Shown: positions 1-8,206, counted from the stretch's first letter. The stretch is 17,356 bases of DNA from Gordonia westfalica (GCF_900105725.1 NZ_FNLM01000035.1:1-17356); one strand, 5' to 3'. A program made the numbers and translations. Notes: generated by a model not told the origin, from the letters alone.

Positions 1-90
1 CTCAGCATGACCCTCGAGCTCGCTGATGATGTCGGACGTCCGACCGTATCGGACGTCCTTGAACGCCTTCTGATTCCACTCGATTCTCAC
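1..90 (-). CDS. Probable tail-completion / neck protein (HK97 gp10-like), 5' part only
   Basis: Only the first 30 codons are present; the rest lies beyond the window edge. The GTG start at 90 overlaps the stop of the stopper gene by 3-4 bases (GTGA), so it is probably translationally coupled. The peptide begins VRIEWNQKAFKDVRYG. A short amphipathic start with a W-N-x-K-A-F pattern, directly after the head-tail stopper, is typical of the HK97 gp10-like or neck protein that follows in actinophage operons. The assignment rests mainly on gene order. The left copy runs 3 nt (GAG, Glu) further than the right one. Confidence 0.5.
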   Translation of the reverse strand, partial: MRIEWNQKAFKDVRYGRTSDIISELEGHAE

Positions 91-449
91 GACGACTTCA
101 CCACCTTCAGAGTTACGACGTAGCAACCGCCGCCCGTGAGAGACGGAATCCTGGTGTAGTCCTTGGGTTGGCCGACAACGTCATAGACAGTTCCGTCGAT
201 GACTTCCCTGTCACGTGGTGACACCGGACCGAAATCGGGGAGGACGATGATTCCCACGTCAACGGAGTCCCGGATGTGCCCCGGGAGATCTAGTTCATCG
301 CTTTGTGGGTCGATGAACGTCACGAACTTCCGCGGGTCCGGTTCGCCCCAGGACTCGACATCGTTGCCGTAGTCGTCGGCGCCGGTTCCGTTGAACGGCA
401 GGTGTTCTACGTCGAAGACGGCGGGTATTCCCCTACGGTGCCTGGACAA
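87..449 (-). CDS. Head-to-tail stopper (left-arm copy)
   Basis: This 120-residue protein is identical in both arms. It is called head-closure or stopper protein (SPP1 gp16-like role) from its size and its place between the adaptor and the start of a gp10-like gene. The protein is rich in beta-strand-type sequence (FVTFIDPQ, VGIIVLPDF, GGGCYVVTLKVV), with a segment from DVVG to KDYTRI near residues 90-102, consistent with the small beta-barrel of this family. The start is TTG. It is chosen because a strong GGGAGGG Shine-Dalgarno lies 7 nt upstream and no later start keeps the conserved length. It overlaps the adaptor gene end by 17 nt. Role inferred; reading frame certain. Confidence 0.75.
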   Translation of the reverse strand: MSRHRRGIPAVFDVEHLPFNGTGADDYGNDVESWGEPDPRKFVTFIDPQSDELDLPGHIRDSVDVGIIVLPDFGPVSPRDREVIDGTVYDVVGQPKDYTRIPSLTGGGCYVVTLKVVKSS

Positions 450-1002
450 TGACTTGCCCTCCCTGCCAGCGAAACGATGCCGCCAACTTCAGGTCCGACT
501 CGGACATCTGCAAACCCGAGTTCGGCGCTCGGACCGACCATGCAGTGGTCTGCGAGATCGGACCTGCGGAGTCGGTCAGCGACCGGGCTCCGGCCATCAC
601 TTCCTCCGGCGTCACAAGAGCGCGGATCACCATTTCGGCGACCGCATTCTTCACACGCGGCGGCACTTCTCCGCCATGCGAGTATGTGACAGTGAGGAAC
701 CGTGAAGAATCACATCCGACGGTCAACCACATCCCATTTCGGGTGTAGTCCACAGAGTTTCCCGCGTCATCGGTCACAGACGTCACCCCTGTGACTGGCA
801 ACTGGTCCAGACGGACCCGCCCACCATTCACCTTCAACCGCACCGTCGACTCGCCGGGGGTGAACTGCTGTTGGGATGCGGCACGGAACTGGTCCGATGC
901 CGCATCCAACAGTTGATACACCGACGCGTGCTCAGGTTCGGTCAGGTCCCTTTGCGCCACGGCGATCACGTCGTCACGAACAGCAAGGGGAGGAAGAGAC
1001 AC
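433..1002 (-). CDS. Head-to-tail adaptor (left-arm copy)
   Basis: This 189-residue protein is identical in both arms. Its place immediately after the major capsid gene and its size fit the gp6/gp15-like connector protein that docks under the portal. The N-terminal half carries helix-type sequence (ASVYQLLDAASDQFRAASQQQF) followed by a strand-rich part (STVRLKVNGGRVRLDQLPVTGVTSV). The latter resembles the 'L-x-x-x-P-V-x-x-V-x-S-V' segment common in phage connector proteins. The C-terminal half returns to helices (VPPRVKNAVAEMVIRALV). The start is GTG, 5 nt after the capsid stop. No good ribosome site is visible, so translation is probably coupled to the capsid gene. Confidence 0.75.
   Translation of the reverse strand: MSLPPLAVRDDVIAVAQRDLTEPEHASVYQLLDAASDQFRAASQQQFTPGESTVRLKVNGGRVRLDQLPVTGVTSVTDDAGNSVDYTRNGMWLTVGCDSSRFLTVTYSHGGEVPPRVKNAVAEMVIRALVTPEEVMAGARSLTDSAGPISQTTAWSVRAPNSGLQMSESDLKLAASFRWQGGQVIVQAP
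457..463 (-). promoter_or_regulatory. Shine-Dalgarno of stopper gene
   Basis: GGGAGGG on the minus strand, 7 nt before the TTG at 449, inside the end of the adaptor gene. It decides the TTG start of the stopper gene. Confidence 0.65.
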
Positions 1003-1007
1003 CTGGA

Positions 1008-1829
1008 TCAGCTACCCGAAGTCATTCCGAACTTGACGACGCCGTCCGGACGGACAACCTTGCCGCCGTACACGTGCAGGCCGCGCAGCCGGTCGGCGAA
1101 GCTGTTGTCGGCGCGCAGGGCCTCCACCTTATCGAGCTGCGACACGTAGGCCGCGGCCTCCGGGTGGAACGCCACGAAGCCGGGGTGGAGTTGTTGGGCA
1201 GGTTGTTCGACGACAGCACACGGAACCCGAGGAGGGAGCCGATGGTGCCGTTGCGGAGGCCGTTGTTGTCGCCGGACACATCGAAGCTGGTGAGCTTCGA
1301 ATCCGCGCCGAGGAGCAGACCTTCGAAGTCGGCGTTGCACACGAGAACTCGGCCGGAGGCGGGGCGTTCTTCTTGTTCAGGGCCACACGAGCAGCCTTGA
1401 CGAGGTCGAATGCCTTGTTCCCGGTGTCCGGAGCGGAGCCCGACAGGTTGGTGGCTCCGGCGGCGAGCATGGTGGCGATGAACTTGTCCGCGTCATCGAC
1501 GAGCGCCTTTCCGGCGGCGTCGGTGTACGGGGCCAGGCTGCCCGCAGACTGGGCGGCGTCGATGTCGTCGACCTTGAAGTCGAAGTTCTTCTCCTGGTCG
1601 ATCAGGAGGTCGACGCCGGTGTCGGTGATGGCGTCAGCCGACGTGGTGCGGTTGTTGGCCTTGTAGTCCTTGATCGCGGGTGCGACGACACCGGGATGTG
1701 GACGGTGTTGCCCTTTGTCGCGACGCCTTCGTACTGGCGGTCGAGCAGAGCGGCGAACACCTTCTCGGCGTCCCACGCCTGGGTGATGTTCGCCGCCCAC
1801 AGTTCGGGAATGAAATGGGTGATGGCCAT
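1008..1829 (-). CDS. Major capsid protein, frameshifted copy
   Basis: Same gene as the intact right-arm copy at 15,528-16,352, but three single G/C bases are missing here: near 1192 (gggg against ggggg), near 1356 (gggg against ggggg) and near 1698 (ggg against gggg). Together they split the gene into three overlapping frames. The total length is 822 nt against 825 nt, exactly three bases short. No substitutions were seen between the copies. I read these as basecalling errors in homopolymers, not as a decaying gene. See the right-arm entry for the protein. Confidence 0.85.
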
Positions 1830-1838
1830 GATGGCTCC

Positions 1839-2420
1839 TTACTTTCGGATGCCCTTGAGTTCGTCGAGCTGGCCTTTGGCGTCAGCGTCGCGAATCTGGG
1901 CTGGGGACATGTTCTTCAGGTCTGCCTGAGTGAGCTGCTGCACCTTGTTCGCCGGCGCCGCATCGGCATTGGCAACCACCGATGCCGGGGCAGCGGGCGG
2001 TACGGTCTGCTTGGGTCCGCGGAACGATTGCAGGCGGTCGAGATGGGCGCGCATCTCCTCCTCGGTGTCACCGACGAGTAGATCCGCGGGCACATCGGTG
2101 CCTTCCACGATCTTCTTGGCGAGGTTGTCGCGTTCCCGCTGCTTCGTGTTTGCAGCGAGGGCAGCTTCGGCCTTTTCGGCCCGCTCCTGCCAGGTCTGCT
2201 CGTCGCGTTCCTTCTGCGCCAGCAGTTCGTCGTACTTGCGGGCCTTGTCGGCGTTCGCCTTCCGGCCCTTCTCGTTCTCGCGAGACAGCGACTTCCACTT
2301 GTCGCGTTCAGCGATGAGATCCTCCACACTGAGCGTGGGCTCACTGTCGGTGGTCTCAACCTCGGCGGTCGGGTCGTCTTGCTGGTCAACCGTTTCGGCG
2401 GCAGCAGTTTCCTCGGGCAT
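1839..2420 (-). CDS. Capsid scaffolding protein (intact copy)
   Basis: A 193-residue, highly charged protein with the usual scaffold build. It has an acidic, disordered N-terminus (about 1-35, rich in E, D and T), then a long coiled-coil-type helix (about 35-105, dense in K, E, R, Q and A, for example DLIAERDKWKSLSRENEKG and ERAEKAEAALAANTKQ). A proline/alanine linker follows (about 138-155), then a short basic C-terminal helix ending LDELKGIRK, the kind of end that binds the capsid shell. It sits directly before the major capsid gene, 9 nt away, the standard position. The ATG start has AGGAG 4 nt upstream. The right-arm copy lacks six bases. Confidence 0.85.
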   Translation of the reverse strand: MPEETAAAETVDQQDDPTAEVETTDSEPTLSVEDLIAERDKWKSLSRENEKGRKANADKARKYDELLAQKERDEQTWQERAEKAEAALAANTKQRERDNLAKKIVEGTDVPADLLVGDTEEEMRAHLDRLQSFRGPKQTVPPAAPASVVANADAAPANKVQQLTQADLKNMSPAQIRDADAKGQLDELKGIRK

Positions 2421-2447
2421 GTTGCTCCTGACGTTTCGTCGGATGGT

Positions 2448-2462
2448 GCGCCGTTGCGGCGC
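2448..2462 (-). other. Stem-loop between MuF and scaffold genes
   Basis: Perfect 6-bp stem GCGCCG / CGGCGC with a 3-nt CAA loop (transcript sense) in the 75-nt gap between the MuF-like gene and the scaffold gene. It lies 28 nt before the scaffold start. No T-run follows, so it is not a classical terminator. It could protect RNA ends, tune read-through, or set the scaffold and capsid expression level. Present unchanged in the right arm. Confidence 0.5.
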
Positions 2463-2495
2463 TCAAAATCCCCGCACTGGTGTGCGAGGGAAGCT

Positions 2496-3260
2496 CTAGG
2501 CGGCTTTGAAGTTCTGGTCCCGCCATGTGAGGACGGGGCCGATCTCTCCGTGGTCGCGGACCAGGAGAAGTTTCTGGTAGTCGTGGGCGGCGCGATTGTC
2601 GGCGCCGGTAAGTTCCCGCACCTGCTTGTGTGTGTCCTCGAGTAGATCCGGATCGATCACCCGGTCGCCGTTCCAATCCGACTTCACGGGAGCGACCGAA
2701 CAGTCACATCCAGGGTGTATGGGCGACAGGTCACCAACGTGATAGCGCTGAGTAGAGGCGATGACACAGAGAGCACAGTTCTTGGGGCCGTTCAGCACCC
2801 GCCGGTACGCCTTGACTCCAGCAGCCTGGAGGGACGCGTCGGCCTGCCGTACCTTCGCCATCTGCATGTCCGTCGCCACCAGATGCATCAACCGTGTGGC
2901 CCCGGCCGCGACTGCCGCATCCAGCGGTGCGGATTCGGAAAGGTCGGCCCATACCTGCTCAAAAGGCCTCCGGTACAACAGTTCGGGGTCCACCCCACGG
3001 CCACGGGTAACCCCGTCTCGATCCACTGGAAGCGGAACTCCACCTGATACAGCACGGGCAATATAACTGGACGTCAGATTCGCGACTTGAAGTTGTCCCG
3101 CCGTCACCATCGGCACCAGTCGGGCAATCAGCCTCTCTGCCTGAGCATCACGGAACGCGGGAAGCCCACCCCAGATTGCGTTGGCGTAGTTCATCACCCG
3201 CGCGCGGACGTCCGCAACGGCCTGTTGGTAGCCGATCAGAAGGCGATCAGACTCGGGCAT
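2496..3260 (-). CDS. MuF-like minor head protein (intact copy)
   Basis: A 254-residue protein with a long helical N-terminal part (about 1-155) and a C-terminal MuF-type domain. The signature is visible: C162-A-L-C165, then Y173-H-V-G, then H182-P-G-C185-D-C187-S-V-A-P-V. This is the cysteine/histidine pattern of phage Mu gpF / SPP1 gp7-like minor head proteins. These proteins bind the portal, enter the procapsid in a few copies, and may be ejected with the DNA; in actinophages the gene is often labelled capsid maturation protease or MuF-like. I see no clear protease motif. Its ATG overlaps the end of the portal gene by 14 nt. The right-arm copy lacks nine bases. Confidence 0.85.
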   Translation of the reverse strand: MPESDRLLIGYQQAVADVRARVMNYANAIWGGLPAFRDAQAERLIARLVPMVTAGQLQVANLTSSYIARAVSGGVPLPVDRDGVTRGRGVDPELLYRRPFEQVWADLSESAPLDAAVAAGATRLMHLVATDMQMAKVRQADASLQAAGVKAYRRVLNGPKNCALCVIASTQRYHVGDLSPIHPGCDCSVAPVKSDWNGDRVIDPDLLEDTHKQVRELTGADNRAAHDYQKLLLVRDHGEIGPVLTWRDQNFKAA

Positions 3261-4602
3261 TCGCGTTGTCCACGAAACTCATCAGCTGCTCGTCAGCCAG
3301 ATCTAAGGCATCCTGCTCGATCTGCTCCGGCGAGTAGCCAAGAATGTTGCGGGCAATCGACTTCCATGACTCCCCCGCACCCTTCGCCTTCACCGCGGCG
3401 TCATACTTCTCCGACAGCGACACGTGATCCGGCGGTTCCCACGACAAGGAGATCGTCTCCTCGGTCTCAAACCCCTCGATACGCAAAGCTTTCGAGATGA
3501 TCGCCGACAAGCCCGTATCAACCACGTCAAGTCGGTCACGCGCCTTCAGGATCAACGCTTCCTTCATCGCAGCAGAGCCGGTAGCCGACTGATTCTGAGA
3601 ACCCGGAAGCAGCGCGGGAACGGGGTGGCCGACATCTCCGACAGCTCCCGCAAGTCATCCTTCACACCCTCCAGAAGAGGCCTAATATCGGTGGCATCGG
3701 ACTCCCACAACTCGATACCAGCAGGGATGTCCCACAACGCACCAGGCGCCGGCTCGAACACCGACGCCCAATCGATGTCGTTGCCTTCGGCGTCCTTCTG
3801 TGGCAGACCTCCCGTGAGGGCGCGCTGACGCCACGCCTGCATCGCTGATGTCACACGACGCTCGAGGATTCCCGCGTTGATGCGGGTGATGGTGTCGAGA
3901 TGGGGTTCGAACTCACCCATTCCGAGCGGGTTGTTCAACACCACCACCGGCGGCCCCTCGCCGGTGATGACGAACTCTGTCGCCGCATCCCACTGATCCG
4001 AACTGGCACGGTTGTTGCGGATGCGCCGCTCCACCACCTCGGCAGGGTTTACCCACACCGAACGGCTGAACAGCTGCCAGCCGATCTGACACCACACGAT
4101 CGCAAAGTCTGTTTCCGCATCCGAGTCACGCCACCAACGGATCGCGGCGCGCGCCTTCCACGGCTGCAACGGGTCAGTCGCCGCGTACATCATTTCCGGT
4201 GAGTCCGCCGTGATGACGGCGTGCCCATTGTCCCCGACCCATGCAGTCATGTAGCTGGTGGCGTAATTCAGCATGTGATGGGTGGCTTCCTTAGCGACCA
4301 CACCTTTGATGCGGTTATCGCGCCAGATCCTTTGCGCCGCAGCCACCACATCACTGTCGGTGTTGGAGCCAACATCAATACCGTTGGGATCAGCCGCTCC
4401 GCCAAGGATGACGAGATCTTCGTCGCCAGGTTGACGCGCGACTGCCGCTGAAAACGCTGCCACGACGCCCGCACATTCTTACCCATCTCAGGAGCGGGGC
4501 GTCGCCGTCAACGTAGCGACGCAGCAGACTGATTCGCGGCTGCGCAGCATCCAAACGGGCTGTGAGGACGGGGAGCCATTCGGCCGGCGTCACCGGAATC
4601 AT
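3247..4602 (-). CDS. Portal protein, frameshifted copy
   Basis: Portal of an expected 452 residues; the 12-subunit ring through which DNA is packaged and which nucleates the head. It lies between large terminase and MuF genes. The N-terminus (MIPVTPAEWLPVLTARL, then ISLLRRYVDGDAPL) and the later ATPFPALLPG...NQSATGSAAMKEAL segment, once frame is restored, follow the usual portal pattern of 'TP...N.SG.A'. Two bases are lost only here (near 4386 and 4491). One more, in a C-run near 3628, is lacking in both arms. Adding the three gives 1,359 nt, an exact codon multiple, and the right arm independently gives the same total. The end of the gene (3247-3567) is intact here. Confidence 0.85.
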
Positions 4603-4614
4603 GCACCACCCCTC

Positions 4615-6265
4615 TCAGTAGATGCGACGTGGCATTCCGACCGGCCTTGGCGGTCGAGCCCCTGACTTGCGTGCGTCCAGACAGGCTTTCCACGACAGCA
4701 CCGACGCCATCGCGGCATCAAACTTGAGGTCAGCCCGACCATCTTGCTTCTGGAGGACATCCAAGGGTTTCCCCTCGTCGTCCACGATCTTCAGTTCCTT
4801 GCGGCCCGCGTTTCCGAGGTGCCTGACAAAGTCCTCGTGGCTGTGTTCGCCACCGAATGTGATCGACCCCGAGTCGATGGCTTCCCGATACTCGCGCAGC
4901 GTGTACGCCATCGGCTTCACTCGGGCGGTCCACCACTCCTCCACCCGGTCAGGCCATTTCGCAGCCCACGAGCCGACCGTTTCGGTCCAGTGTGGGGGTC
5001 GGCGTACATCTTCCACACCGCATACCGGGTCATGGCGTCCTCGACGGCGGCGGTCACCTCAGCTTCGTTGACTTCCCAACCGTCGTCTTCTAGGTCGTCA
5101 TCGTCGGGCGTTCCCACAACCCCAGCAACTCCTGCAACCCGGTGTCGATGCTCGTCGCCACCAACGCGGTAGCGTCACGGAACCGGGCGCCATCGAAACC
5201 GAGAGTGATGAACCCGCCCTTAGGGATGCGCTCCCCTGAGCGGCACAAACCCGGTTTGATCTTCTTCATGTCAAACGCCTGGTCGCCCTGACGTTTCCAC
5301 CGGTTCAACCACACCCGCTCGAGATACGGCCCATCGGCGCCAGGGCGATCCCACTTCGAAGCGATCTCGTCGAACTGGCCCGGACCGAACTCGCCGATCG
5401 GGCCGGTCGCCTCAGCGATCGCCCGAATCCGCTCGTCCTTATCCGACAGATCCCGTTCGGGATCGTCATCCGTGCGATACAGATAGAACAAGTCCGGACG
5501 CTGAATTTTGCCTTCAGCGATCTGCGTGGCCTCGATGTGAATCTCTTCAGCCACCGAACCCTGACCGGGTTGACCGGCAGTCCCCACATACAACGACCAC
5601 GGATCATCCAGCGGACGTTTCGGCAGGTTCGCATCCATCGTCTGGTGCGCCTTCAACTGCCGCGGCAAATACAGCCGGTGCGGCTCATCGAAACAGTTCA
5701 TCGTCGTACGAGCGCCGTCACGAGACCCTGGGTTGTTCGACAATGCGACCGCTTTGCCGTCAGCACGACCGTGATCATTCAGCCGCACAATCCGATCCAA
5801 CGTCGAATCGAACAGGTCCGCATCAGGGCCTTCTTCGACGATGTACTTCAAAGCGCCGTAAGCAAGTTCCTCAACCTGCTCCACCGACACCGCCAACATC
5901 GGAATGTACGGCGAGTTCACCGGCCTACCCACCGGATTCCCCGAGGCATCCCACCCGTCAAACCGGGTCGGCCCCTCCGGATGAAGCTCACAGAACGCTA
6001 GGAGCGCCTGCTTCTCTGTCTTCGCCAACCCCTTGCGGACTGACAGTCCAACCCGTTTGAACCGACGACGTCCCTCCCAAGGATGACCTTTCGGGAACAC
6101 CTCGAAAGCACGATGGATGAACGCCCGAAACTCCGGGTCAATCTCGTACGGCTCCCCCTGCAACGAACCCGGGCCATAGATCGCACGATCCTCGATCAGA
6201 TCGCATATCTGCGGCCCCAGGGTTGGCCAGGGTTCCGGGTCTGGACCCGGAACGACCAGCAGCAC
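4615..6265 (-). CDS. Terminase large subunit, frameshifted copy
   Basis: ATPase-nuclease motor that cuts and packages DNA; expected 550 residues. ATPase part: a deviant Walker A, VGLSVRKGLAKTE (about 72-84), Walker B NCFDEP (D193, E194), and a coupling motif YVGTAGQ (about 226-231). Nuclease part: acidic D358 in TLGFDGARF, D423 in YADPPHW after frame repair, and a late acidic cluster RADLKFDAAMA. The start is GTG, 3 nt after the small-terminase stop. One base is missing only here (ggg at 5106-5108). Another (ggggg at 4994-4998, expected six) is missing in both arms. With both added, the length is 1,653 nt, an exact codon multiple. Confidence 0.9.
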
Positions 6266-6268
6266 GGG

Positions 6269-6880
6269 TCACACGGCGTAGAGACTCGAGCGCGGATCAT
6301 CCTTCGGAGGATTCTTCCGCTGCGGCACCGACGTTTCCCGCCGGCGCTTGCCACGGTTCTCCACCTCGTCGACATGCTCAACCTCGGCCCGCAGACGCAT
6401 CAGCGCCAGCGGATTCAACCCGAGACGGTCAGACAACTGCCGCGCCTCCGCAGCAGCCTTCAGGTCGCCCTGCTCGGCACGAACCTTCCACCGCACATAT
6501 TGCGCAACCTCACGATGCGTATGGGACTCTTCCCAGATCACCGCCTGAGGCGTCGACCACAGATCCGCCCACAACGCCTTCTCTGCATCAGTGGCCTGCT
6601 CAATCTGCAACTGCAACTGGGCCACCAGCAGTTCATTCTTGTTCAGATCGCGCCGCAGCCGGCCCTTCGCGCGACCATCGTCCTCACCCTCCAACTCCAC
6701 CTGGAGTGACGCGACACGATCGCGAGCAACCTCGAGCATCGCCGACGCATTCACATCCGGAAGCAGAGGCCACTCAGGCGTAGCGCCCTCACGCCCCTCA
6801 GACGGCAGAGACCGGAAGTCCTTCTTCGGGTTGTTGCGGCGAGCACGCACAGACGGGTGCTTCGGAGCAGGTCCAGGCAT
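6269..6880 (-). CDS. Terminase small subunit (intact copy)
   Basis: A 203-residue protein that recognises the phage DNA and hands it to the large terminase. The N-terminus, PGPAPKHPSVRARRNNPK, is a basic arm seen at the start of many actinophage small terminases. It is followed by FRSLPSEGREG and P-E-W-P-L. The middle (about 55-165) is mostly helical with coiled-coil-like charge spacing. An aromatic segment, ALWADLWSTPQAVIWEE, is typical of this family, and the tail is basic. I chose the ATG at 6880 over an in-frame start 39 nt upstream because GGGAGGT lies 6 nt before it. It sits 3 nt from the large-terminase GTG, so the two are probably coupled. The right-arm copy lacks one base. Confidence 0.85.
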   Translation of the reverse strand: MPGPAPKHPSVRARRNNPKKDFRSLPSEGREGATPEWPLLPDVNASAMLEVARDRVASLQVELEGEDDGRAKGRLRRDLNKNELLVAQLQLQIEQATDAEKALWADLWSTPQAVIWEESHTHREVAQYVRWKVRAEQGDLKAAAEARQLSDRLGLNPLALMRLRAEVEHVDEVENRGKRRRETSVPQRKNPPKDDPRSSLYAV

Positions 6881-6886
6881 TGAACT

Positions 6887-6893
6887 ACCTCCC
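6887..6893 (-). promoter_or_regulatory. Shine-Dalgarno of small terminase
   Basis: GGGAGGT on the minus strand, 6 nt before the ATG at 6880. It decides the start of the small-terminase gene and overlaps the edge of one CCGAAATGG repeat. Confidence 0.75.
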
Positions 6894-6924
6894 ATTTCGG
6901 GATCGGAGGCCCTAACCATTTCGG
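6892..6924 (-). repeat. Two direct CCGAAATGG repeats
   Basis: Copies at 6892-6900 and 6916-6924 (minus-strand sense), start-to-start distance 24 nt, in non-coding DNA just before the small-terminase gene. The spacing is a little over two helical turns. This is compatible with a protein-binding pair, but two 9-mers can also be chance. Confidence 0.45.
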
Positions 6925-6934
6925 CAGGGCCAGA

Positions 6935-6953
6935 GCGTACGGAACCCGTACGC
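6935..6953 (-). other. Perfect 8-bp stem-loop before small terminase
   Basis: GCGTACGG and CCGTACGC form a perfect 8-bp stem with a 3-nt loop. No T-run follows on either strand. Both arms carry it unchanged, at equivalent positions. Candidate operator, RNA hairpin or packaging-site element. Confidence 0.6.
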
Positions 6954-6975
6954 AGGTCTTTCAGCAGTGCCTTCC

Positions 6976-7004
6976 GGGCCGGGAGGGGGTGGGTGGGGGG
7001 TGGA
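6976..7004 (+). other. G-rich tract with quadruplex-forming pattern
   Basis: Five runs of three to six G separated by one or two bases (GGG cc GGG a GGGGG t GGG t GGGGGG). This lies on the strand opposite to transcription. It meets the usual G-quadruplex run rule. Run lengths differ by one base at two places between the arms, so the exact sequence is unsure. Confidence 0.5.
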
Positions 7005-7072
7005 GGCCCTGGGTTCGAACGGGTGTTCGATGTAGCACCGGGTGCCCGAGGTTGTCACCCCGTTTCCGCAGG

Positions 7073-7402
7073 TCAGAGGCCTTTTCCGGCCTTGGCCTCG
7101 CGTTGGGTCTTGGGCTTGTGGCACTCGGTGCACAGAGTTTCGAGGTTGTCGAGATGGTTGGGGCCACCTGCTGCTCGGTTGCGGGTGTGGTCGGCGTGGA
7201 GAGTGCCGTCTCCGGGGTTGCCGTGGTGGCCGCAGCGTTGGCAGGTGTACTGGTCACGGCGGAAGCAGGCTGTTTGGAGCCTGTGGGGGACGTTGCGCCC
7301 CTTGGATTGGGGCCAGGTGGTTCGGTGTTTTGGGCAGTAGGTGTGGCCGACTGTGCGGGTGGTGCAGTCTGTTCGACCGCACTTCTTGGGTGCCCTCGGC
7401 AT
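7073..7402 (-). CDS. HNH endonuclease (intact copy)
   Basis: A 109-residue HNH nuclease. The N-terminal half has Cys/His pairs that may bind zinc (CGRTDC, then YCPKHR). A second pair, CQRC, precedes the core LHADHTRNRAAGG...NHLDNLETLCTECHKPKT. In the core, the H of ADH, the N of NHLDNL and the final H of ECH are the three signature residues, and CTEC completes the second zinc site. HNH proteins encoded beside terminase genes assist DNA cutting during packaging in HK97 and related phages, and the position here fits. A free-standing homing-type nuclease is the alternative. The ATG overlaps the stop of the glycosyltransferase gene (TAATG). The right-arm copy lacks one base. Confidence 0.85.
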   Translation of the reverse strand: MPRAPKKCGRTDCTTRTVGHTYCPKHRTTWPQSKGRNVPHRLQTACFRRDQYTCQRCGHHGNPGDGTLHADHTRNRAAGGPNHLDNLETLCTECHKPKTQREAKAGKGL

Positions 7403-8000
7403 TACCCGGCATACCTCCATGCTTTTCGGGCATGGTTCGTTCGATTCCGTCGGGATGTTGGATGACGGTGTGGTCGTCGCGATGGTCGACCAACGACGGG
7501 TGGGTGTAGGCGGCGCGGCGGCCTTCGGCCAGCATCCACGTGGTGATGGCTTCGTCGAGCGGGAGGGTGAGTCCGTCGATGTGCTCGAGCATCTGCTTGA
7601 CGAGTGGTGTTCGGATGGCAACACCAACGGTGTGCCACAGGTTCGGCAGGGTGAAGTAGTTGGCGCCAGCGTTGTCGGCTTCGGTGATGGCCAGCCGGTA
7701 CACGTCCTGCGCTTGGAGTGGGTAGCTGGTGCCGCAGTAGAGGGACACCACATCGGTGGGTGTGGAGGTGAGGGCTTCGGCCAGTCGGGTGTGGAAGTCG
7801 GTGCACGGGATGGCGTCGTCCTCGAGCACCACAGTCCAGTCGCTGTTGGTCATGGATGCTGCAGCCCATGCCCTCTGCCCATTGGCTGTGAGTCCCGATG
7901 CTTGGGTGTCGAGGACTAGGTCGGCATCCAATGCTTGGGCGAGTTCGTAGGCTTGGGTCTTGCGCCGTACGTCCCCGACGACAGCGATCCGGTACAGCAT
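7402..8000 (-). CDS. Glycosyltransferase B, frameshifted copy
   Basis: Same gene as the intact right-arm copy at 9376-9975. One C is missing here near 7429, which changes the last nine or so codons and lets the frame run on into the HNH gene. The length is 599 nt against 600. The rest is identical. See the right-arm entry for the protein. The start at 8000 overlaps the stop of the 68-residue gene (TGATG). Confidence 0.8.
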
Positions 8001-8206
8001 CAGTCGGCTGCGATGGCCTCGGCCGTGTCCCGCAGGATGCTGGCCACCTGGTCTCGCAGCCCCTCGATGGACAGCTCGTAGTTGACGTTGTTGCCGTCGG
8101 TGTGGACTTGGGTTGCGGTCACGTCGATTGAGGCGGTGCCGAGTTCGTGGAAGATCCCATCGACCATCAGTCCGAGCTTGGCGTTCAGAACTCCGAGTGC
8201 TGCCAT
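8000..8206 (-). CDS. 68-residue protein of unknown function (left-arm copy)
   Basis: Small ORF squeezed between two glycosyltransferase genes, overlapping both through TGATG junctions. It begins MAALGVLNAKLGLMVDGIF. A helix-type start is followed by an alternating polar/hydrophobic stretch (SIDVTATQVHTDGNNVNYEL) and an acidic helical end (LRDQVASILRDTAEAIAAD). No membrane segment or signal peptide is evident. I do not recognise the family. Being identical in both arms and coupled at both ends argues for a real gene. See the right-arm copy at 9170-9376. Confidence 0.65.
   Translation of the reverse strand: MAALGVLNAKLGLMVDGIFHELGTASIDVTATQVHTDGNNVNYELSIEGLRDQVASILRDTAEAIAAD

Larger units (their letters stand above)
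6881..7072 (-). promoter_or_regulatory. Structured non-coding region before the small terminase
   Basis: The only sizeable gap in the gene block, about 190 nt between the HNH and small-terminase genes. It holds, in transcript order: a CGGGGTG/CACCCG imperfect inverted repeat, a C-rich tract (G-rich on the other strand), an 8-bp perfect hairpin, two copies of CCGAAATGG 24 nt apart, and a Shine-Dalgarno. It is a good place for a promoter, a cos/pac packaging site or a small-terminase binding site. None can be proven here; I do not see a convincing -35/-10 pair. Confidence 0.45.

Noticed and set aside
6976..7004. Homopolymer-rich tract taken as a CRISPR or tandem-repeat array
   Set aside because: Only runs of G of varying length, with no repeat unit or spacer pattern.
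7000..7045. tRNA-like TTCGAAC element in the HNH-small terminase gap
   Set aside because: TTCGAAC resembles a T-loop, but the five bases on each side do not pair on either strand, and no acceptor or anticodon stem can be drawn around it.
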